The notes below the pieces were generated by a model. That model was not told the DNA's origin. It worked only from the letters and a program-made list of their open reading frames with translations, and searched no databases. This document shows, piece by piece, positions 1-5,020 of a stretch of DNA of 5,020 nt. Source of the DNA: Alphaproteobacteria bacterium. Lineage in GTDB: Bacteria > Pseudomonadota > Alphaproteobacteria > Rhizobiales > Xanthobacteraceae. The stretch is taken from assembly GCA_005884745.1 (NCBI GenBank), contig VAZU01000147.1, positions 1 to 5,020 of the forward strand. The letters are read 5' to 3'. How positions within the stretch are numbered: position 1 is the first letter of the stretch; each line of letters starts with the position of its first letter. The position numbers and the translations under genes were made by a program.

Positions 1-895
1 CGGGCTCGGCGAGTATCTGGCCGAGGACGATGCCGACGGCATCCGCATCGCCCGCGAGATCATGGCCAAGCTGCCGTGGAACGAGCAGCTGCCGGTCCGG
101 CCGGAGAAATCGTTCAAGGAGCCGCGCCACGATGCCGACGAGCTCGCCGGCGTGGTGCCGGTCGACTACCGCAAGCCCTACGACGTGCGCGAGGTGATCG
201 CGCGCGTGGTCGACGATTCGGATCTTCTCGACTTCAAGGCGCTCTACGGCGTGCACACGGTATGCGGTCATGCCGAGATCGAAGGGCATGCAATGGGACT
301 GATCGGCAACAACGGTCCGATCGATGCCGACGGCTCCGCCAAGGCGGCCCAGTTCATCCAGATCTGCTGCCAGGCCAATATCCCGATCGTCTATCTGCAG
401 AACACCACGGGCTATATGGTCGGACGCGAGGCCGAGCAGGACGGCATCATCAAGCACGGCTCGAAAATGATCCAGGCGGTCGCCAATGCCAACGTGCCGC
501 AGATCACCCTGCACATCGGCGCTTCGTTCGGCGCCGGAAATTACGGCATGTGTGGGCGCGCCTACGATCCGCGCTTCATCTTCGCCTGGCCCAACAATCG
601 CATCGCGGTCATGGGCGGCGAGCAGGCCGCGAAAGTCATGGCGATCGTCACCGAAGAGAAGCTCAGGCGCGAGGGCAAGCCCGTCGACCGGGAAAAACTC
701 GAGGCGATGGAGCAGGAGATCATCCGGCGGATCGACGGCGAGTCGCTGGCGCTGTACGCGACCGCGCGGCTGTGGGACGACGGGCTGATCGATCCGCGCG
801 ATAGCCGCAAGGTGCTCGCGCTCTGTCTCTCGATCTGCCGCGAGGCCGGGATCCGCCCGCTCAAATCGACCACGTTCGGGGTAGGAAGGATGTGA
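1..895 (+). CDS. atuC: Acyl-CoA carboxylase carboxyltransferase (beta) subunit, geranyl-CoA carboxylase-like, 5'-truncated by window
   Basis: The frame is open from base 2 to the TGA at 893-895, giving 297 residues. Whole subunits of this family are about 530-540 residues, so this is the C-terminal half, holding the second crotonase-like carboxyltransferase domain. Visible family hallmarks are QNTTGYMVGR (from 398), the oxyanion-hole stretch GASFGAGNYGMCGRAYDPRF (from about 518), MGGEQAAKV (from about 612), LWDDGLIDPRD (from about 770) and the C-terminus FGVGRM; methylcrotonyl-CoA carboxylases end in a similar FG-x-F-R-M. In this family the subunit moves carboxyl from carboxybiotin to an enoyl-CoA in the cytoplasm, in a complex with a biotin carboxylase/BCCP subunit; the matching partner starts at 3862. 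From memory, the IKHGSKMIQAVANA stretch and the neighbouring genes favour geranyl-CoA carboxylase (AtuC) over methylcrotonyl-CoA carboxylase (LiuB). The N-terminal half, which would help decide, lies outside the window. Family call is very sure; substrate is moderate. Confidence 0.93.
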   Translation, partial: GLGEYLAEDDADGIRIAREIMAKLPWNEQLPVRPEKSFKEPRHDADELAGVVPVDYRKPYDVREVIARVVDDSDLLDFKALYGVHTVCGHAEIEGHAMGLIGNNGPIDADGSAKAAQFIQICCQANIPIVYLQNTTGYMVGREAEQDGIIKHGSKMIQAVANANVPQITLHIGASFGAGNYGMCGRAYDPRFIFAWPNNRIAVMGGEQAAKVMAIVTEEKLRREGKPVDREKLEAMEQEIIRRIDGESLALYATARLWDDGLIDPRDSRKVLALCLSICREAGIRPLKSTTFGVGRM

Positions 896-902
896 GGTCA
901 GG

Positions 903-1037
903 ATGAGAGATTTCAGCCGCATGTCGGATCCGTCAGCCCAGGCCGCCGACGCGCTTCACCTCCCCCTTTCAGAGGGAGGAAAAGCGCGTCTGCCTCACGT
1001 TCAACGAGAAATGAAAACTGGGAGAATTCGCTCATGA
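903..1037 (+). CDS. Possible 44-codon leader/coupling ORF ahead of the acyl-CoA dehydrogenase
   Basis: An ATG at 903 opens a 44-codon frame that ends at TGA 1035-1037. The stop overlaps the dehydrogenase start as ATGA (1034-1037), an arrangement that often couples translation. GAGG at 894-897 lies five bases before the ATG and could act as a Shine-Dalgarno sequence. The peptide (begins MRDFSRMSDPSAQAADALHL) matches no family I know. Its middle is encoded by the hairpin at 949-989, and its composition looks like translated intergenic repeat rather than an evolved protein. It may be accidental. If translated, ribosomes would cross the hairpin and finish at the dehydrogenase start, so a coupling role is conceivable. 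Confidence 0.2.
   Translation: MRDFSRMSDPSAQAADALHLPLSEGGKARLPHVQREMKTGRIRS
949..989 (+). repeat. Long imperfect hairpin / intergenic palindrome between carboxyltransferase and dehydrogenase genes
   Basis: The outer arms ACGCGCTT (949-956) and AAGCGCGT (982-989) are perfect reverse complements, and a further G-C pair (948/990) extends them. After a 2x2 mismatch, the inner arms CCTCCCCCT (959-967) and AGAGGGAGG (971-979) pair with one mismatch around a TTC loop. No T-run follows, so a simple intrinsic terminator is unlikely inside a cluster that should be co-transcribed. GC-rich palindromes of this kind are common dispersed intergenic elements in alphaproteobacteria and may stabilise or punctuate polycistronic mRNA. 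The structure is seen directly; the function is inferred. Confidence 0.65.
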
Positions 1038-2218
1038 TGTTCACGCCCGAGCACGAGGAGCTGCGCCGCAGCTTGCAAAAGTTCATCGCGGCGGAGGTCA
1101 ACCCGCACGTCGACGCCTGGGAGGAAGCCGGCATTTTTCCCGCGCACGAGCTGTTCAAGAAACTCGGCGATCTCGGTTTTCTCGGACTGACCAAGCCGGT
1201 GGAATACGGCGGCCAGGGGCTCGATTACTCGTTCTCCATGGTGATGGCCGAGGAGCTCGGCAATATCCATTGCGGCGGCGTGCCGATGGCGATCGGCGTG
1301 CAGACCGACATGGCGACGCCGGCGCTCGCCCGCTTCGGCTCCGACGGGGTGCGGCGGGAATTTTTGGCGCCGTCGATCGCCGGCGATTACGTCGCCTGTC
1401 TCGGCGTGTCCGAGGTCGGCGCCGGCTCCGACGTCGCTTCGATCAAGACTTTCGCGCGCAAGGACGGCGCGGATTACGTCATCAACGGCGGCAAGATGTG
1501 GACCACGAACGGCACCCAGGCCGACTGGATCTGTTTGCTCGCCAACACGTCCGACGGGCCCGTGCACCAGAACAAGAGCCTGATCTGCGTGCCGATGAAG
1601 ACCGAGGGAGTCGAGATCGCCCGCAAGCTCGACAAGCTCGGCATGCGCTCTTCGGATACCGCGCAGATCTTCTTCGACGACGTGCGCGTGCCGCAGCGCT
1701 ACCGCATCGGCGAGGAAGGCAAGGGCTTCACCTATCAGATGCTGCAGTTCCAGGAGGAACGGCTGTGGGCGGCCGCCAAGGCCCTGAAAAGCGGGGAACG
1801 GCTGATCGAGCAGACGATCGAATACGCGCGCAACCGCCAGGCATTCGGCAAGTCGATCCTCGACAATCAGGTCGTGCACTTCCGGCTCGCCGAGCTTGCG
1901 ACCGAGATCGAGCTGCTGCGCTCGCTGACCTACCGCGCCTGCGAACTCTACGTTGCCGGGCAGGACGTGACGCGGCTCGCCTCGATGGCGAAGCTCAAGG
2001 CGGGGCGGCTCGGCCGCGAGGTCAGCGACGCCTGCCTGCAATATTGGGGCGGCATGGGATTCATGAACGAAACGCCGGTGAGCCGCGCCTATCGCGATTC
2101 GCGGCTGGGCTCGATCGGCGGCGGCTCGGACGAGATCATGCTCACCATCCTCTGCAAGCTGATGGGCACGCTGCCGGGCACCTCCAACGTCGCGGAGCGA
2201 AAGCGCAAGGATGACTAG
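1034..2218 (+). CDS. atuD: Acyl-CoA dehydrogenase, citronellyl-CoA dehydrogenase-like
   Basis: This 394-residue protein has normal length for a soluble FAD-dependent acyl-CoA dehydrogenase, which forms a trans-2 double bond in an acyl-CoA and passes electrons to electron-transfer flavoprotein. The fold reads in order: N-terminal helical domain (about 1-120), the signature GVSEVGAGSD at 124-133 opening the middle beta domain, and the C-terminal helical domain with RNRQAFGK (267-273 region) and QYWGGMGF (336-343), both flavin/dimer motifs. The classical YEG catalytic Glu near the C-terminus is absent: the site reads IGGGSDEI (361-368). Glu242 in QEERLW sits where isovaleryl-CoA and long-chain dehydrogenases carry their base, so it is the likely catalytic residue. 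That placement suits a branched substrate. From memory, the sequence closely resembles AtuD citronellyl-CoA dehydrogenases (KLGMRSSDTAQIFFDDVRVP, LQYWGGMGFM). GGGAGA-like bases at 1020-1025 precede the ATG by about eight bases; the next codon is also ATG. The alternative is another branched-chain acyl-CoA dehydrogenase. Confidence 0.93.
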   Translation: MMFTPEHEELRRSLQKFIAAEVNPHVDAWEEAGIFPAHELFKKLGDLGFLGLTKPVEYGGQGLDYSFSMVMAEELGNIHCGGVPMAIGVQTDMATPALARFGSDGVRREFLAPSIAGDYVACLGVSEVGAGSDVASIKTFARKDGADYVINGGKMWTTNGTQADWICLLANTSDGPVHQNKSLICVPMKTEGVEIARKLDKLGMRSSDTAQIFFDDVRVPQRYRIGEEGKGFTYQMLQFQEERLWAAAKALKSGERLIEQTIEYARNRQAFGKSILDNQVVHFRLAELATEIELLRSLTYRACELYVAGQDVTRLASMAKLKAGRLGREVSDACLQYWGGMGFMNETPVSRAYRDSRLGSIGGGSDEIMLTILCKLMGTLPGTSNVAERKRKDD

Positions 2219-3038
2219 GCTCCCCGACACCGGGCACATCCGGCTCGAGGCGCAAGGCCCGGTGCTGCGGGTCTGGCTGAACCGGCCCGAGCTGCGCAAC
2301 GCCATGAGCGCCCAGATGGTGCGGGAGATTCTCGCGACGTTTGCGGCGATCCGGGAGGACCGCGGCGTTCGGGTCGTGGTGCTGCGCGGCGCCGGCGGCA
2401 CGTTCTGTGCGGGCGCCGACCTCAAGAACCTGGCGGGCGCCACGGGAACGCCGCCGGCGGGCGCGGGCGCGGCCCACGAGCTCGAGCAATCGAACCGCCG
2501 GTTCGGACTGATGATGGAGACGATGGATTCGGCGCCGCAGGCTTTGATCGCCGCGGTCGAAGGCTATGCCATGGGCGGCGGCTTCGGGCTTGCGTGCGTC
2601 GCCGACATCACCATCGCGACCCAGGATGCGCGTTTCGCCATGACGGAAGTGACGCTCGGCCTGGTGCCCGCCGCGATTTCGCCGTTCGTGGTGCGGCGCA
2701 TCGGGCTCACGGCCGCGCGGCGGTTCGGCGTCTCCGGCGCCCGGCTCAGTGGCGAACAGGCGCGCGAGGTCGGCATCGCCCATCTCACCGTCGAGAGCGC
2801 CGCGGCGCTCGACGCGGCGGTCACGGATGCGATCAACCAGATCCTGCAGTGTGCGCCGGAGGCGGTGGCGGAGACCAAGCGCCTGATGCTGCGCGCCGCC
2901 GGTCCCGCGCCAATGCCTGAGCTGCTCGATCAGGCGGCGGAGAGCTTCGCGCGCGCCGTGCGCGGCCCGGAGGGGCGCGAGGGCACCAAGGCGTTCGTGG
3001 AGAAACGCAAGCCCGCGTGGGTCACGCGGATCGAGTGA
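2211..3038 (+). CDS. atuE: Enoyl-CoA hydratase/isomerase family protein, isohexenylglutaconyl-CoA hydratase-like
   Basis: This 275-residue crotonase-fold protein is close to the usual 255-275. FCAGADLK (65-72) and the AMGGGFG loop (120-126) give the two backbone amides of the oxyanion hole that holds the thioester. In rat mitochondrial hydratase two glutamates (144 and 164) act on water. Here the second is kept (Glu146 in MTEVTLGLVP), but the first position is Gly126. From memory, bacterial 3-methylglutaconyl- and isohexenylglutaconyl-CoA hydratases share GGGxGL and the following LGLxPAxISPFVVRRIG, so this looks like a subfamily trait rather than damage. By position it should hydrate the glutaconyl-CoA product of the flanking carboxylase. 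The ATG overlaps the dehydrogenase stop by 8 bases (ATGACTAG), so translational coupling is likely; only a weak GGAG (2194-2197) precedes it. LiuC-like 3-methylglutaconyl-CoA hydratase is the alternative. The family is sure; the exact substrate is inferred from context. Confidence 0.92.
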   Translation: MTRLPDTGHIRLEAQGPVLRVWLNRPELRNAMSAQMVREILATFAAIREDRGVRVVVLRGAGGTFCAGADLKNLAGATGTPPAGAGAAHELEQSNRRFGLMMETMDSAPQALIAAVEGYAMGGGFGLACVADITIATQDARFAMTEVTLGLVPAAISPFVVRRIGLTAARRFGVSGARLSGEQAREVGIAHLTVESAAALDAAVTDAINQILQCAPEAVAETKRLMLRAAGPAPMPELLDQAAESFARAVRGPEGREGTKAFVEKRKPAWVTRIE

Positions 3039-3142
3039 GACGCGTCTTTTTCCGCCGAAATGGTCAAGCCCCCCGCAGCCTGGAACGGCGGTGGACGAAT
3101 TGACCGACGCGCGCACCGAATGCGCCCTCGATGACCCGACCA

Positions 3143-3316
3143 TCACCTTACAAATTCGATAAACCCAAAGTTCAATGAGGTGATGATACCCACGGCGTCG
3201 GCGTAGCCGTTGAATTTGCGGGTGAGCATCAGCCTGGCATTCGGATTATTTCCTCTCTCGTTCGCTTTCGCTGTGCAGAAGTTGTTTTTTGTATTTTCCG
3301 ACCTCTGATTTTTCAT
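3143..3316 (-). CDS. Short reverse-strand ORF (57 aa), possible gene remnant
   Basis: An ATG at 3316-3314 opens a 57-codon frame ending in TGA at 3145-3143. It overlaps the 3' end of the 125-residue gene by 71 bases in another frame. The first 20 or so residues come from that overlap and are lysine/asparagine rich. The rest (ARLMLTRKFNGYADAVGIIT, then SLNFGFIEFVR) is encoded at normal host G+C with protein-like composition, and an internal ATG (M30) could start a 28-residue piece. There is no Shine-Dalgarno sequence before 3316. I do not recognise the family. It could be the tail of a degraded gene, a frameshifted extension of its neighbour, or chance. Confidence 0.2.
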   Translation of the reverse strand: MKNQRSENTKNNFCTAKANERGNNPNARLMLTRKFNGYADAVGIITSLNFGFIEFVR

Positions 3317-3623
3317 GCGCATAAAAAGAGACTTTGTAATACGCTTTGGCTACGTTACCTCCGCCCGTGCCGCAAATAATAATGGGTCCGTCGTCGGCGC
3401 GGGTGAAATTGTTGGTGCGAGCTGCTAGCCAGTCATGATTCTCGATCGTCGTTTCCACACGGCAATCCGGCGGCAGCTCAATGCCCATTTTGGCCAGTTC
3501 TGCTCGTGGATTCTTCATGAATTCGAGTGCTTCGCTCGGTGTCGATTCCCAAAAATGCAGGAAGAAGGGTTCATCTTTGATGATCGGAGATATCGCGGAG
3601 AAATCAACGATCGACCGTGGCAT
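3246..3623 (-). CDS. Small protein with an NHLP (nitrile-hydratase-like leader peptide)-type segment, possible RiPP precursor
   Basis: The start is placed at ATG 3623-3621 because AGGGAGGA (3635-3628) precedes it by four bases; longer in-frame starts at 3638 and 3734 lack such a site. The product is 125 residues with no signal peptide or membrane segment. Residues 38-51 (NPRAELAKMGIELP) followed by a short charged strand (CRVETTIENHD) resemble the helix-turn-strand leader shared by nitrile hydratase alpha subunits and NHLP peptide precursors. CGTGGG at 84-89 could be a glycine-type leader/core junction, leaving a Lys/Tyr/Ser-rich tail of 36 residues. The metal-binding cysteine cluster of nitrile hydratase is absent; only Cys54 and Cys84 occur. 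The gene is AT-rich, lies antisense within the catabolic cluster and has no modifying enzyme nearby in the window, so it looks acquired. The coding call is fairly good. The NHLP link is from memory of the motif, and a precursor role is speculative. Confidence 0.7.
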   Translation of the reverse strand: MPRSIVDFSAISPIIKDEPFFLHFWESTPSEALEFMKNPRAELAKMGIELPPDCRVETTIENHDWLAARTNNFTRADDGPIIICGTGGGNVAKAYYKVSFYAHEKSEVGKYKKQLLHSESERERK

Positions 3624-3627
3624 TTGG

Positions 3628-3635
3628 TCCTCCCT
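3628..3635 (-). promoter_or_regulatory. Strong Shine-Dalgarno sequence setting the start of the 125-aa gene
   Basis: On the minus strand the bases read AGGGAGGA, then CCAA, then ATG at 3623-3621. It is the best match to the 16S anti-Shine-Dalgarno in the window and marks the ATG at 3623 as the real start instead of the in-frame ATGs at 3638 and 3734. Confidence 0.7.
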
Positions 3636-3654
3636 CATGTCGCCTGGATGGTTC

Positions 3655-3684
3655 ACAATAGCGCACTTCAACTCAGAGAAGCAA
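3655..3684 (-). promoter_or_regulatory. Possible sigma-70-type promoter for the 125-aa gene
   Basis: On the minus strand TTGCTT (3684-3679) and TATTGT (3660-3655) are 18 bases apart, each sharing four of six bases with the consensus boxes. Transcription would start near 3648, about 25 bases before the ATG at 3623, with the Shine-Dalgarno sequence inside that leader. The match is weak, and AT-rich DNA gives such hits by chance. Confidence 0.25.
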
Positions 3685-3694
3685 CGCTTTTTTG

Positions 3695-3718
3695 GCCAAT
3701 GTGTAGCTGCAGATTGGC
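3695..3718. promoter_or_regulatory. 24-bp dyad, candidate operator between divergent genes
   Basis: GCCAAT (3695-3700) and ATTGGC (3713-3718) are exact reverse complements. The 12-base spacer is itself partly symmetrical, with AGCT at the exact centre (3705-3708) and TG/CA at 3702-3703 and 3710-3711. In all, 10 of 12 pairs match. It lies just upstream of the possible -35 box of the reverse-strand gene and about 145 bases before the biotin carboxylase start, where a dimeric regulator could act on one or both genes. No regulator gene is in the window. By rough expectation such symmetry could arise by chance about once in several windows of this size. Confidence 0.35.
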
Positions 3719-3861
3719 ATGATGCCGTCGCCATGGGATGATCGGTCCACTTGGAGCCCTTGGCTGATACGCAATCGTCGGACTCAAACGGGGCGATGAA
3801 CGTGGCCTAGGCCGCCTTTGGGCCCGTCAAAATGGATGGATCGCAAACACCTGGCCTAACC

Positions 3862-5020
3862 ATGGCGTTTTCCAAAATCCTGATCGCGAACCGCGGCGAG
3901 ATCGCCTGCCGCATCGCGCCCGCGGCGCGCGATCTCGGGGTTCGCACCGTCGCGGTCTTCAGCGACGCCGATGCGGATGCGCTGCATGTCCGGGCGGCGG
4001 ACGAGGCGGTGCGCATCGGACCGGCTCCGGCCCGGGAGAGCTATCTGAATATCCAGGCGATCCTCGCCGCGGCGAAGCATTCGGGCGCCGACGCGGTGCA
4101 TCCGGGCTACGGCTTTCTCGCCGAGAATGCCGAGTTCGCAAAAGCGTGCGAGGACGCCGGCCTCGTCTTCATCGGCCCGACGCCGGCGGCCATCCAGGCA
4201 ATGGGCAACAAAGCGCAGGCCAAACGGCTGATGACCGCGGTGGGGATCCCTTGCGTGCCGGGCCACGAAGGCGATCAGTCGGACGCAGCGCTTGCGGTTG
4301 AGGCGCGCCGCATCGGCTTTCCGCTGATGATCAAGGCGGCCGCCGGCGGCGGCGGCCGCGGCATGCGCCTCGTCGGCGAGCCCGGCGCGCTGACGGCGGC
4401 GCTCGCCGCCGCCCGCTCCGAGGCGCGCAACGCGTTCGGGTCGGACGAGCTCATTCTCGAGCAGGCGATCGCGAACGCCCGCCATATCGAGATCCAGATA
4501 TTCGCGGACGCGCAGGGCAACGTCATCCATTTGGGCGAGCGCGATTGCTCGATCCAGCGCCGGCACCAGAAGGTGATCGAGGAGGCGCCGTCGCCGGCGG
4601 TCTCCCCCGAGCTGCGGGGCAAGATCGCCGAAGCCGCGGTCGCCGCCGCGCGTGCGATCCGCTACCGCGGCGCCGGAACCGTCGAGTTCCTGCTCGACGC
4701 CTCCAAAAAGTTCTATTTTCTCGAGATGAACACGCGGCTGCAGGTCGAGCACCCGGTCACCGAGGCGATCACCGGGCTCGATCTCGTCGCCTGGCAGTTG
4801 CGGGTCGCCGCGGGCGAGCCGCTGCCGCCCCAGCACGAGGTTCGCTTCGAGGGCCACGCGATCGAGGCGCGGCTCTACGCGGAAGACCCCTACGAAAACT
4901 TCCTGCCCCGCAGCGGCACCATCCTGGCCTGGCGGCCGGCGACGGGCGCGGGCGTGCGCGTCGATCATGGGCTGTGCTCGGGCCAGCCGGTGAGCCCGTT
5001 CTACGATCCTTTGCTCGCCA
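3862..5020 (+). CDS. atuF: Acyl-CoA carboxylase biotin carboxylase (alpha) subunit, geranyl-CoA carboxylase-like, 3'-truncated by window
   Basis: The frame is open from ATG 3862 to the window end (386 codons). MAFSKILIANRGEIACRI is the classical N-terminus of biotin carboxylases and fixes the start; an in-frame ATG at 3832 would add ten unlikely residues. HPGYGFLAEN follows (from about 4099), then the ATP-grasp glycine loop IKAAAGGGGRGM (157-168), ERDCSIQRRHQKVIEEAP (226-243, with Lys237) and EMNTRLQVEHPVTE (288-301: Glu288, Asn290, Arg292, Glu296), so the catalytic set is complete. The protein uses ATP and bicarbonate to carboxylate biotin and should pair with the carboxyltransferase subunit ending at 895. 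Family alpha subunits run to about 650-670 residues, with a C-terminal biotinyl domain (biotinyl-Lys in a MKM-type motif) that would lie beyond the window. The start has no clear Shine-Dalgarno sequence. The gene is separated from the rest of the cluster by the reverse-strand gene, so it may need its own promoter. LiuD-like methylcrotonyl-CoA carboxylase is the alternative. Confidence 0.93.
   Translation, partial: MAFSKILIANRGEIACRIAPAARDLGVRTVAVFSDADADALHVRAADEAVRIGPAPARESYLNIQAILAAAKHSGADAVHPGYGFLAENAEFAKACEDAGLVFIGPTPAAIQAMGNKAQAKRLMTAVGIPCVPGHEGDQSDAALAVEARRIGFPLMIKAAAGGGGRGMRLVGEPGALTAALAAARSEARNAFGSDELILEQAIANARHIEIQIFADAQGNVIHLGERDCSIQRRHQKVIEEAPSPAVSPELRGKIAEAAVAAARAIRYRGAGTVEFLLDASKKFYFLEMNTRLQVEHPVTEAITGLDLVAWQLRVAAGEPLPPQHEVRFEGHAIEARLYAEDPYENFLPRSGTILAWRPATGAGVRVDHGLCSGQPVSPFYDPLLA

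Larger units (their letters stand above)
3039..3861. other. AT-rich interruption of the cluster between hydratase and biotin carboxylase genes
   Basis: About 820 bases separate two genes that are adjacent or nearly so in the Pseudomonas atu arrangement. By hand count 3301-3360 is 38% G+C, against 65% for 1681-1740 in the dehydrogenase. The segment holds a reverse-strand gene convergent to the hydratase and divergent from the biotin carboxylase, plus a second short reverse ORF. The edges (3039-3140 and about 3735-3861) return to high G+C. I found no terminal inverted repeats, target-site duplication, tRNA or recognisable transposase, so the route of acquisition is unknown. The last part, 3735-3861, shows no gene; it contains the 10-bp palindrome GGCCTAGGCC (3804-3813). 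Confidence 0.6.

Noticed and set aside
1001..2443. Reverse-strand 480-codon open frame across the dehydrogenase and hydratase genes
   Set aside because: It mirrors two clear plus-strand enzymes, has Arg/Ala/His-rich composition typical of antisense frames in GC-rich DNA, and shows no known domain.
3024..3051. Terminator after the hydratase gene (ACGCG/CGCGT or AGACGCGTCT with T5)
   Set aside because: The stem is only about five pairs with a 12-base loop, or a short palindrome with no room for a good loop; too weak to call despite the T5 run.
2142..3146. Reverse-strand 334-codon open frame over the hydratase gene
   Set aside because: Low-complexity Arg-rich composition opposite a clear crotonase-family gene; no Shine-Dalgarno sequence or motif supports it.
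3624..3734. N-terminal extension of the reverse-strand gene to ATG 3734
   Set aside because: The extra 37 residues lack a ribosome site and overlap the possible promoter and dyad; the AGGGAGGA before 3623 is a much better start.
3481..3741. Plus-strand 86-codon frame over the AT-rich gene
   Set aside because: It lies opposite the better supported reverse gene, has no good ribosome site and shows no recognisable motif.
3804..3813. GGCCTAGGCC palindrome before the biotin carboxylase gene
   Set aside because: A 10-bp GC-rich palindrome is common by chance in this DNA and has no flanking symmetry.
3832..3861. Upstream in-frame start for the biotin carboxylase
   Set aside because: It adds MDGSQTPGLT before the canonical KILIANRGEIA start without a better ribosome site.
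3856..4968. Reverse-strand 370-codon open frame
   Set aside because: It is the antisense shadow of the biotin carboxylase gene, whose catalytic motifs are all present on the plus strand.

Overview
The window is GC-rich (about 65% in the central coding region, higher near the right end). Codon use and protein sequences suggest an alphaproteobacterium, probably of the Bradyrhizobium/Rhodopseudomonas kind (inferred from general resemblance, not from a search).

Most of the window is a plus-strand catabolic cluster in four parts: the 3' half of a biotin-dependent acyl-CoA carboxylase carboxyltransferase subunit (to 895), an acyl-CoA dehydrogenase (1034-2218), an enoyl-CoA hydratase/isomerase family protein (2211-3038, overlapping the previous gene by 8 bases), and the 5' part of the matching biotin carboxylase subunit (from 3862, open at the window end). 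The order carboxyltransferase, dehydrogenase, hydratase, biotin carboxylase is that of atuC-atuD-atuE-atuF in the Pseudomonas acyclic terpene (citronellol/geraniol) pathway. The leucine (liu) cluster has related enzymes, but its dehydrogenase precedes the carboxyltransferase. In the Atu pathway, citronellyl-CoA is oxidised to geranyl-CoA, carboxylated at the methyl branch by the AtuC/AtuF biotin enzyme to isohexenylglutaconyl-CoA, then hydrated by AtuE. A branched-chain role close to leucine breakdown is the main alternative.

The unusual part is 3039-3861, where an otherwise compact cluster is split between the hydratase and the biotin carboxylase. This stretch is AT-richer (38% G+C in 3301-3360). 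It carries a reverse-strand 125-residue gene (3246-3623) with a strong Shine-Dalgarno sequence, a possible promoter and a 24-bp dyad upstream. Its middle section resembles the leader domain of nitrile-hydratase-like (NHLP) ribosomal peptide precursors, so it may be a peptide precursor or a stand-alone member of that fold. No modification enzyme, transposase or terminal repeat is visible. A second short reverse-strand reading frame (3143-3316) overlaps its 3' end and may be a gene remnant.

The 138-base gap between the carboxyltransferase and dehydrogenase genes holds a long imperfect hairpin (949-989) and a 44-codon open frame that overlaps the dehydrogenase start as ATGA. No tRNA, rRNA, CRISPR array or intact insertion sequence was seen.
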